Part shown: positions 19,901 to 26,339 of the stretch, piece by piece
Position numbering within the stretch: the stretch's first letter is position 1
How the letters are laid out: every line of letters starts with the position of its first letter
Assembly (NCBI GenBank): GCA_026394075.1
Contig: JAPKYX010000291.1
Span: 1 to 43,120, forward strand
Length of the DNA: 43,120 bases
Direction of reading: 5' to 3'
Origin: Acidobacteriota bacterium
GTDB taxonomy: Bacteria; Acidobacteriota; Terriglobia; Bryobacterales; Bryobacteraceae
Notes under the pieces: generated by a model
What the model saw: only the letters and a program-made list of their open reading frames with translations
Database searches by the model: none
Told to the model about the DNA's origin: nothing
Translations under genes and position numbers: made by a program

Positions 19901-20430
19901 TTAACGGGTGGCAGGTCTCCGGCATTTGGGAAGCCCAGCCGGTTGGCCGGCCCGATAACTTGAGCTTCTCGATTGACGGCGTCGGCAATATCAATGAGCG
20001 CTATACCGGCTCAGTCAACATTGGCCCGCGCGTCTTCATCGACAAGAATCCGCAGGCCGCGGCCAAGAATCAGTTCGCCCAGGTGGATGCCACGGCCTTC
20101 CGCCTGCCGACGCTGAAGGGTGCCACGGGTTGGGAGCACGGCAACTTCCCCATCCGCCGCCCGGGCTTCTACAACGTAGACGCTTCGATCTTTAAGAACA
20201 TTCCGCTCGGCAGCGAATCGCGGTTCCTGCAATTGCGCGTTGAAATGTTCAACGCGTTCAACAATGTTCAGTTCACTGACTTCAACCGCTCCATGACGTT
20301 CAACTCCGCCGGCCGGATCATCAATCTGCCGACGGCGCTGGGCGGAAACGGCGGACGCTTCGGCTTCGGCGCGCTCTCGGCCACCCGCGACCCGCGCATC
20401 ATCCAGCTGGCGGCGAAGTTCTACTTCTAA
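16939..20430 (+). CDS. Oar-like TonB-dependent receptor 1 with carboxypeptidase-regulatory-like domain
   Basis: The 1163-residue protein has a signal peptide (cleavage likely after VFAQ) and an N-terminal carboxypeptidase-regulatory-like beta-sandwich (SGSISGVVRDNQQAIIAGAKVTV to about 110). A plug region follows (VVDLALVSRDFIGLVRVIPGV, NNLTLDGVTN), then a long outer-membrane barrel. The barrel strands end in aromatic residues and the protein ends in KFYF, the C-terminal Phe signal of beta-barrel proteins. Such receptors are strongly expanded in Solibacter-like Acidobacteriota and are thought to import oligosaccharides or other large ligands, but ligands are mostly unknown. A TPR gene starts four nt after the stop, and a TrmB-type regulator follows. 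Confidence 0.93.
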   Translation: MTVRQALGVCAIAFSFSSAVFAQQISGSISGVVRDNQQAIIAGAKVTVTSTTQGYVREGTTNGEGIFLFTSLQPSTYNLTVEVAGFKKSERKDIKIFAADRLDFPIVMEIGAVSDTITVSSETVQVQTSGAEKSGVLTGKQVVDLALVSRDFIGLVRVIPGVVFTGGLGGIQANGNRGNQNNLTLDGVTNVDTGSNGGLLATTNIDMISEFKVTTNAQPAEYGRSSGAQIQVVTKSGTKQFHGTGYDFYRHESLNANLWRDNIENRQRRLYRFNYPGFNIGGPAYIPGLFNKNKEKFFFFVGMEWQNQLVFNTLRNVTVPTALDRTGNFSQSREGGGSPLVVRDPLNNGIQFPNNTIPPNRINPDGQKILGFYPLPNAEGRDPSFNYQTQQSHSFPRQERIFRGDYNINEKWRFYARFNNTVSKQNMPYGQWNADYNIPFGPMNFGNPGWSAIGNLTTIINPTLTNEFIFGSSKNVLNIDPVDKAFDRSKLNLSYKMPFTSADTLGLVQNWRFGGVSNAPFTNFLGTPFRNFNNTWDITDNMTKVWRQHTFKAGIYMQLSQKDQTAFTSINGDIWFDRDSSNPGDTNWAFANALLGNYQRVAQSNAALNGQYRYWNIEWFAQDSWRINSKLTIDYGMRFYWIQPQFDKALQTSSFNPNLYNTAQRAILRQPVRVNNVNQSLNPLTGEVGPAALIGTIVTQNNAAFTGPLYSNGMGRAGQNGYPAGLINDRGIHFAPRIGIAYQPFSKTVIRAGAGVFYDRFQGNPVFDMLPNPPSTTRPTFFYGNLGSIPPASAGVFAPAGVNGFDINGNVPTTYNWNFSIQRQLPGNMLLDIGYVGSRSLYNIYRTNVNSVPFGSAWLPENQNPLSTTPAFDGSTTKAVNLYRPFPGYDNANVLSFGAPSKYHSLQVALNRRFSSGLTFGLAYTWSRTIGLVSGDGDFVHPVNARLTNYGPLTFDIPHVFALNWVYDVPKLAKGSNFLDNPVGRGIFNGWQVSGIWEAQPVGRPDNLSFSIDGVGNINERYTGSVNIGPRVFIDKNPQAAAKNQFAQVDATAFRLPTLKGATGWEHGNFPIRRPGFYNVDASIFKNIPLGSESRFLQLRVEMFNAFNNVQFTDFNRSMTFNSAGRIINLPTALGGNGGRFGFGALSATRDPRIIQLAAKFYF

Positions 20431-20434
20431 CCGC

Positions 20435-21496
20435 TTGCTGATCACTCTGATCCTCATTCTGGCCGCGGACGATGCCCTCGTCCGCGGCCAGCGTGCGTTT
20501 CAAGCCGGAGATTTGGCGGCAGCGGAAAAAGAGTTCCGGGCGCATCTGAAGGCCTATCCGCAGTCCGCCGAAGCCACCTCGAACCTGGCTGCCGTGCTCG
20601 CCCGGCGCGAGCAGTTGCCGGAAGCAATTGCGCTCTACCAGAAGGCGCTGCGGCTCAATCCCAAGCTGGTCCAGGTCTACTTCAACCTGGGCGTCACCCA
20701 GATGCGGACTGCCGATTTTCCCGGCTGCGTGGCCAGCTTCGACCGCTTCCTCAAGGCCTACCCGCAAGAGAACCGCGCCCGCCAGTTGCTTGGGCTCTGC
20801 CGTCTGGAAGCGGGAGATCTGCCGGGCGCCATTGCGGCGCTCGAAAAAGTCCCCGCCGATCCCAGCGTGCTGTTCTCGCTCGCCATGGCCTACGCCCGCT
20901 CCGGTGACGAGAATCGCGCCACCGCGATGCTATCCAAGCTGGAATCGACGCCCGCCCAGGCCCGGTTGGTAGAAGGCCTGATCGACTACCGCAAGGAGCG
21001 CTACGCCGAAGCGCGGCCCAAGCTGGAAGAGGCGCTACGCCTGGACCCCGGCCTCACCCCCGCCCTAGTGGCCGTGGCGCGCCTGAACCTCCTGGAAGGC
21101 CAGAACGATGCGGCCATTCCGCAGTTTGAGCAAGTGCTGGCCCGGACGCCACAGGACGCGGAATCAACGTATCAGCTGGGCGTACTCTATGACCGCGTCA
21201 ACCGCTCTGCCGACGCCCGCCTGAAGCTCACCCGCGCCCTTGCCCTGCGCTCCAACTATGCTGACCCGCACTATCAATTGGCCCGCATCGACTTCCGCGA
21301 GCGCAAGTTTGCTGAAGCTCTGGCCCACTTGGATATCGCCGTAAAGATCCTGCCCAAGCAGGAAGCCATCCACTTACTGCTCGCGCGCACCTATCAAGCT
21401 CTTGGCCGCAAGGCCGACTCCGAACGCGAGTTTGCGACGGTGCGGCAGCTGAAGCAGGAGACGACGGAGCGCCATCAGCTGACGCTGATTCCGTAG
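20435..21496 (+). CDS. Exported TPR protein linked to TonB receptor
   Basis: The start is TTG 20435, four nt after the receptor stop, with no ribosome binding site. CTG 20438 is the only close alternative and no ATG occurs near, so translation is probably by re-initiation. The 353-residue product starts with a short hydrophobic segment (LITLILILAA) and then about eight tetratricopeptide repeats, such as AFQAGDLAAAEKEFRAHLKAYPQ and AIALYQKALRLNPKLVQVYFNLG. TPR proteins scaffold other proteins. The coupling suggests it assists the receptor, perhaps on the periplasmic side. No catalytic domain is visible. Confidence 0.88.
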   Translation: MLITLILILAADDALVRGQRAFQAGDLAAAEKEFRAHLKAYPQSAEATSNLAAVLARREQLPEAIALYQKALRLNPKLVQVYFNLGVTQMRTADFPGCVASFDRFLKAYPQENRARQLLGLCRLEAGDLPGAIAALEKVPADPSVLFSLAMAYARSGDENRATAMLSKLESTPAQARLVEGLIDYRKERYAEARPKLEEALRLDPGLTPALVAVARLNLLEGQNDAAIPQFEQVLARTPQDAESTYQLGVLYDRVNRSADARLKLTRALALRSNYADPHYQLARIDFRERKFAEALAHLDIAVKILPKQEAIHLLLARTYQALGRKADSEREFATVRQLKQETTERHQLTLIP

Positions 21497-21522
21497 CCAG
21501 TAAAAACTATCTCACCGTTCGC

Positions 21523-21551
21523 TTGCTGCATTGGTCCCCTTCTGATATGGT
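21523..21551 (+). promoter_or_regulatory. Promoter of the TrmB-type regulator
   Basis: TTGCTG (21523-21528) and TATGGT (21546-21551) are separated by 17 nt and sit just before the ATG at 21562. They support that ATG over in-frame starts at 21523 or 21547 that lie inside the promoter. Confidence 0.4.
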
Positions 21552-21561
21552 TTGCGTGGCC

Positions 21562-22401
21562 ATGCTACGGGATCTATCTGAATCTGACTTTCAACGCTTC
21601 TGGCGCCGCTTGCAGCAACTAGGGCTAAATGCGTATGAATCCCGCAGCTACCTGGTGCTGATCGGCCACCCGCGTTTCAAGGCGCTGGAACTGGCTGCCC
21701 GGGCCCAGGTACCGCGGCAGAAGATTTACGAAGTGCTGGATGCGCTGGTCGAGAAAGGCTTCGCCCAGGTAGTGCAGGAGAAGACGAAGCTCTTCTCCGC
21801 GGTCGACCCAGACTTGGCCATCCCCTCCTATATCGAGCGTCGCAGCCAGCAGTTAGCACATGAGCTTTCCGCCCAATCACGGGTCGGCGATTCGTTGGTG
21901 CTCGACCTCAAGGCGGCGCATTCAGAAGGTCAAGGCGGCCGCGGTACGCTCGACTATCTGCGTATCGTGAGCGACTCCGCCCAGACCGCGGCGCACTACC
22001 GCCGCTTACTACGCGATGTGCAGGAAGAGTATCTGGAGTTCTCCCGGCCACCCTATGCGGTTGATCCGTTCGACGAGCGATTGGTGAAGCTGGCCCGCCA
22101 GCGCGGCGTCCGCTGCCGGCTCTTGGTGGAAGCCGGTACGCTCGATGAGCCGCACCGCCTCCGGTTGGCCGAATACGCGGCAGCGGGCGTCGAGGTTCGG
22201 GAGACGGCGGTGCTGCCCTTGAAGCTGGCTCTGTTTGATGGTGTCCAAGGCATGGTGGCGCTGCTTGACCCCGTGCTGACCAAACCCAGTTGGACCTCCA
22301 TCATCTTCGACCATCGCGGATTCGGCGAAGCCATGAAGGGTCTGTTTGAGGCCCACTGGCTGAGCGCGGCGGATGAGGTTGTGCCCGCGCCGGACCAGTA
22401 G
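21562..22401 (+). CDS. TrmB-family transcriptional regulator
   Basis: The 279-residue protein has an N-terminal winged helix-turn-helix of TrmB type: LQQLGLNAYESRSYLVLIG followed by ALELAARAQVPRQKIYEVLDALVEKGFA and a wing. A helical linker (about 90-125) and a C-terminal PLD-like effector domain (TAAHYRRLLRDVQEEYLEFSRPP, then CRLLVEAGTLDEPHRLRL) follow. TrmB regulators, well known in archaea, sense sugars and control uptake genes. Its position between two TonB receptors suggests it controls one or both, perhaps in response to an imported sugar. The ligand is unknown. No operator repeat is evident to me around 22402-22446. Confidence 0.85.
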   Translation: MLRDLSESDFQRFWRRLQQLGLNAYESRSYLVLIGHPRFKALELAARAQVPRQKIYEVLDALVEKGFAQVVQEKTKLFSAVDPDLAIPSYIERRSQQLAHELSAQSRVGDSLVLDLKAAHSEGQGGRGTLDYLRIVSDSAQTAAHYRRLLRDVQEEYLEFSRPPYAVDPFDERLVKLARQRGVRCRLLVEAGTLDEPHRLRLAEYAAAGVEVRETAVLPLKLALFDGVQGMVALLDPVLTKPSWTSIIFDHRGFGEAMKGLFEAHWLSAADEVVPAPDQ

Positions 22402-22433
22402 CCACGAAGTCCGTTTGCGAACAAGCTGCCCGT

Positions 22434-22439
22434 TACAAT
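22434..22439 (+). promoter_or_regulatory. -10 box of receptor 2 (leaderless)
   Basis: TACAAT ends seven nt before the ATG at 22447. Transcription would start at about the A of the ATG. Confidence 0.45.
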
Positions 22440-22446
22440 AGAGCTA

Positions 22447-25400
22447 ATGGGACGTTTGCTTCTCCTTCTTGCGGCTTTTGAGTTGGCGACGGTGTGCGCG
22501 TGGGCGCAGTCGCCATTGGCGACGGTGACGGGTCTGGCCAAGGACCCCAGCGGGGCGGCGGTTCCCGGGGCGACGGTGAAGTTGACGAATGAAGCCACGG
22601 GCGTGGAGCGATCACTCTCCACCAATGAAGCCGGTGCCTACACCTTCGCCAATATCCAGCCCGGCCGCTATCGCCTGGAGGCCACCGCCAAAGGCTTCCG
22701 CGATCTCGCCGTCACGGCCCTTGAAGCGGCCGCGTACCGCACCATCCGCCAGGATCTGCCGTTTACCGTGTCCGATGTTGGCACGCAGGTGTCGGTGACC
22801 GCCAGCGGTGCCATCGTGACGGAAACCCCGTCCGTCGCCGTCAGCTTGAATGCACGGCAGCTGCTGGAGCTGCCAACGAACCTCCGCAGCGTTTATAACA
22901 ACTCCGGCGATTCCGGCCTGATGGCGCAGATCATGCCGTTGACCATTCCCGGTGTCCTGCAGGTGGGCGCGGGCGCGGCCTGGATTACACCCGGCGCGGG
23001 TGCCAATTCGGTGAAGGTGAAGGTAGACGGCATCGAAACCAACTTCGGCAACTTCGGCACGGCCGACCCGGTCTCGCAGCCCTCCATGGAATCGGTGGAA
23101 GAGTTCACCGCCAACATCATGACCAACCGGGCCGAGTTCGGCGGCATGGGCGCAATCACCTCGGTCACCAAATCCGGCAATAACGGACTGCATGGCGGCA
23201 TCTTCTGGTTCGGCCGCAACTCCGCGCTCGATGCCCGCAACACGTTCTCGACAGCCAAGCCCTTCCAGAACATCCACAACTATGGCGGCACCATTTCGGG
23301 CCCGGTGAAGAAGGACAAGACGTTCTTCTACGCCAACTTTGACGGCATCCGCGGCTCTCGCGCTTATCTGTTCTCGCCGAATGTGCCGACGCTCGCGATG
23401 CGGGATGGTGACTTCACCGGCGCGGCTGCGCTCCGCAATCCCTTCCCCGGCCAGACGCCCTTCCAAGGCAACCGGATCCTGCCGCAGTTCTTGAGCCCGC
23501 AGGCATTGCGCGCGCAGGAGCAGTTCTTCCCGCTGCCCAACTTCGGCGCCGCCAACCTGACCGCCGCCAACTACCGCGCCGCCTTCAACGGACCCGAAGA
23601 GCACCGCATCTTTGAAGTGCGCCTGGACCACAACTGGTCCTCCAAGCACCAAAGCTTCGCTCGTTATCAATACAAGAATTCTGACTACATGATCCCCGGC
23701 GCGCGCACCGCGCTGCCTCCCCAAAGCGTGGGCACGTCGTCCAACTGGCGCACAGTGAACTTCTTCACCCTGGGCGATGTCTATAACCTGTCGCCCACCA
23801 TCGTCAATGAGTTTCGCGCCGGCGGCTTGGCGCTGGGCTCCAAGTCCGATGCCGATCTGCGCGGGCAAACGGCGCTGACCAAGCTGGGCATCACAGGCCT
23901 GCCGGACCGGACCGGCATCAAGGGCTTGCCCGTGTTCACCATCACCGGCCTGTCGGCCACGGGGCAATCACTGCTGAACCCGGTCAACGATGGCCACTGG
24001 CAGGTCTCTGACAACCTCACCTGGGTGAAGGGCCGCCACACGATCAAGACCGGTTTTGAGGTCGTCCACTGGTTCGTCAACCGGTACCTCACCACCGCTG
24101 CCGGCCTGTTCGGCGCCTATGACTTTACGCCGCGTTACACCGGCAACGCCTACGCCGACTTCCTGTTGGGATTGCCCACCACCGTGACGCGCCTCGACCC
24201 CTTTCCGGTCCAATACAACCGCTGGACCGACTATGCGTTCTACATCCAGGATGACTGGAAAGTCTCCTCGCGGCTTACCTTGAGCTACGGCCTCCGCTAT
24301 GAGTACAACCAGCCGGTGACCGCGCGCGACGGCAACATTTATTCGTTCGACCCGAAATCCGGCAGCGTCATCATTCCGGACAACAACGCCCGGCGCCTCT
24401 TCAGCCCCGCCTTCCCGTTTACCGTGCCGATCATCACGGCTGATTCCGTGGGCCTCCCGGCCAGCCTGCGCAAGGCAGACAAGAACAACTGGGCCCCGCG
24501 CTTTGGCTTGAGCTATCAGCTCAACCCCAAGACGGTGATTCGCGCCGGGTGGGGCACGTATTGGGCGCATTACTCCGGTGTGATTGCCGCCGCGTTGGCC
24601 AGCGGCCCATATGCCTTGACCAGCACGATCAACAATCCGCCTGCCGCGCCAGCCTACACATTGGCGAATCCGTTCGGGTCCCCCTCCGCTCCGGGCACGA
24701 TCAACTTGAACGGCATTGCCGGTGACCTGCGCAACTCCTACGCCATGCAGTACACGCTCACAGTTGAGCGCGAAGTGCTGCGGGATCTGGGCCTGCGCGT
24801 CAGCTACATCGGCTCCAAGGCCTCGCAGTTGCCTTATCAACGCAACTTGAACCAGCCGGTTGCCTCCACCACGGCCTTCACCGCCGCCCGGCGACCCTAC
24901 CCGCTCTACAACAACGTGATTTTCGCCGAGAACGGCGCCAACTCGCTCTATAGCGGCCTGCAGGTGCAGGTGAACAAGCGCTTTAGCCAGGGCCTCTCGT
25001 TTTCGTCGGCCTGGACCTGGGCCAAGCAGTTGTCTGATGTCGATGACACCGGCAGCGCGGAGCTGAACACCACCATCGAAAACAGCTACGACCGCCGCCG
25101 CGATCGCGCGAACTCCTATAGCGTGCCGCGCCACCAATGGATGAACCAGATCCTCTATGAGCTGCCCTTCTTCAAGGCTCCGGGCCTGGCGCAAAAGGTG
25201 CTGGGCGGCTGGCAGACCAACGTCCTGATGAACGCCTCCACCGGCAACTTCCTGACGCCCGTCTTCGCGGGCAGTGACCCGTCGGGCACCAACACCATCG
25301 GCGGCCGCCCCGATGTCGCCTCCACCGTCAGCTACACGAAGTCGCTCACCAACTGGTTCGACCGCACGGCCTTCACGGTCCCGCCCACCGGCTCCGGCCG

Positions 25401-25662
25401 CTTCGGCAACGCCGCCCGCAACAGTGTGGTGGGCCCCGGCTACGTCATCTTCAACTTCGGCGTGATGAAGAACATCAAGATGGAGCGCGCAGGCAACGTC
25501 CAGTTAGGCGCCTCGTTCCAAAACCTGTTCAACCACGTCAACTACGGGCAGCCCAACATGACCGTGAACAACGTCAACGGCGGCGTCATCACCTCCACCC
25601 ACATCTTCCCGCCCGCAGGCAGCGCTCGGACGGGGCAGTTGAGCTTGCGCTGGATGTTTTAG
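22447..25662 (+). CDS. Oar-like TonB-dependent receptor 2
   Basis: The 1071-residue protein has a signal peptide ending at AWAQ and a carboxypeptidase-regulatory-like domain (about 20-105, TVTGLAKDPSGAAVPGATVKL...NIQPGRYRLEATAKGF). A plug follows (NSVKVKVDGIETNFGNFGTAD, then ITSVTKSGNNGLHGGIFWFGR), then the barrel, ending QLSLRWMF with a terminal Phe. It differs from receptor 1 in length and plug, so it is not a recent duplicate. The -10 box TACAAT (22434-22439) is seven nt before the ATG, with no ribosome binding site, which predicts a leaderless mRNA. It lies 45 nt after the TrmB-type gene but has its own promoter. Confidence 0.93.
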   Translation: MGRLLLLLAAFELATVCAWAQSPLATVTGLAKDPSGAAVPGATVKLTNEATGVERSLSTNEAGAYTFANIQPGRYRLEATAKGFRDLAVTALEAAAYRTIRQDLPFTVSDVGTQVSVTASGAIVTETPSVAVSLNARQLLELPTNLRSVYNNSGDSGLMAQIMPLTIPGVLQVGAGAAWITPGAGANSVKVKVDGIETNFGNFGTADPVSQPSMESVEEFTANIMTNRAEFGGMGAITSVTKSGNNGLHGGIFWFGRNSALDARNTFSTAKPFQNIHNYGGTISGPVKKDKTFFYANFDGIRGSRAYLFSPNVPTLAMRDGDFTGAAALRNPFPGQTPFQGNRILPQFLSPQALRAQEQFFPLPNFGAANLTAANYRAAFNGPEEHRIFEVRLDHNWSSKHQSFARYQYKNSDYMIPGARTALPPQSVGTSSNWRTVNFFTLGDVYNLSPTIVNEFRAGGLALGSKSDADLRGQTALTKLGITGLPDRTGIKGLPVFTITGLSATGQSLLNPVNDGHWQVSDNLTWVKGRHTIKTGFEVVHWFVNRYLTTAAGLFGAYDFTPRYTGNAYADFLLGLPTTVTRLDPFPVQYNRWTDYAFYIQDDWKVSSRLTLSYGLRYEYNQPVTARDGNIYSFDPKSGSVIIPDNNARRLFSPAFPFTVPIITADSVGLPASLRKADKNNWAPRFGLSYQLNPKTVIRAGWGTYWAHYSGVIAAALASGPYALTSTINNPPAAPAYTLANPFGSPSAPGTINLNGIAGDLRNSYAMQYTLTVEREVLRDLGLRVSYIGSKASQLPYQRNLNQPVASTTAFTAARRPYPLYNNVIFAENGANSLYSGLQVQVNKRFSQGLSFSSAWTWAKQLSDVDDTGSAELNTTIENSYDRRRDRANSYSVPRHQWMNQILYELPFFKAPGLAQKVLGGWQTNVLMNASTGNFLTPVFAGSDPSGTNTIGGRPDVASTVSYTKSLTNWFDRTAFTVPPTGSGRFGNAARNSVVGPGYVIFNFGVMKNIKMERAGNVQLGASFQNLFNHVNYGQPNMTVNNVNGGVITSTHIFPPAGSARTGQLSLRWMF

Positions 25663-25707
25663 GGCTTCCGCAGCCGCGTTAATCCTGCCCCCGCTGTATG
25701 CCTCCGG

Positions 25708-25713
25708 TATACT
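25708..25713 (+). promoter_or_regulatory. -10 box of the broken kinase gene
   Basis: TATACT lies eleven nt before ATG 25725, so the pseudogene seems to have kept its promoter. It supports ATG 25725 as the original start rather than ATG 25698, which lies upstream of the box. Confidence 0.45.
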
Positions 25714-25724
25714 TAGCTCTACCC

Positions 25725-26237
25725 ATGCCCGAGACCCTTGCCGGCCAGCGGATTAGCCAATATACCGTCGCCGAAAAGATCGGCGAAGGCGGTATGGGTG
25801 CGGTGTGGAAGGCGCGGGATGAGAAGCTGGGGCGCTATGCGGCGCTGAAGTTTCTGGGCCGCTTGGATGACGCGGACCGGCGGGTCCGCTTTACTCTCGA
25901 AGCCCGCGCGGCCTCCGCGCTGAACCATCCGGGGATTGTCACCATCTAGGACATCCTGGAACTTGACGGTCGCGCCTACATCGCCATGGAGTATGTCGAA
26001 GGCCAGACGCTGGGCAAGGTGATTCCAGCGGGTGGCTTGGCGGCCAAGGAACTGCTTTTACTGGCCATCCAGATGGCGGACGCACTGGCGGCGGCGCACA
26101 AGGGCGGCGTGGTCCACCGGGACTTGAAGCCCGGCAACGTGATGGTGACTCCGGAAGGCCGCGCGAAGCTGCTCGACTTTGGCTTGGCGAAGCTGGCGGA
26201 GATCATCGGCTCGGAAACAACACTTCGAAGTTCTTAG
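25725..26237 (+). pseudogene. Ser/Thr protein kinase remnant with in-frame amber codon
   Basis: The frame begins MPETLAGQRISQYTVAEKIG with glycine loop GEGGMGAV, beta-3 lysine K42 (AALKFLG) and alpha-C glutamate E59 (FTLEARAASALNHPGIVTI). It then meets TAG at 25947-25949. The same frame continues as [29 protein letters not shown] and the DFG motif in LLDFGLAKL, and ends at TAG 26235-26237. The amber codon is where relatives usually have Tyr in 'IVTIYD', so one base change from TAC/TAT explains it. Everything after DFG (activation-loop end, APE and the C-lobe) is missing. I see no kinase-like sequence in 26238-26339. The gene is decayed by at least two events. Confidence 0.88.
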
Positions 26238-26339
26238 CACCAGCGGGTCTTGACCCGTTTCGTGGCCCGGGGGGGAACCATCTACTCGGGTGCCACGATG
26301 GAGTACTGGAAGAAGAAAGTCGAAGCCGGGCTGTGCGGA

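Noticed and set aside
25947-25949. Amber codon as a recoding site (suppressor or pyrrolysine-like)
   Set aside because: The frame is also truncated after DFG, so decay is simpler. No other in-frame TAG was noticed in conserved genes of the window.
26238-26339. Continuation of the kinase frame after the second stop (a TIYSGATMEYWKKKVEAG-like stretch)
   Set aside because: It does not resemble the expected activation-loop or C-lobe sequence of a kinase, and I recognise no other domain.
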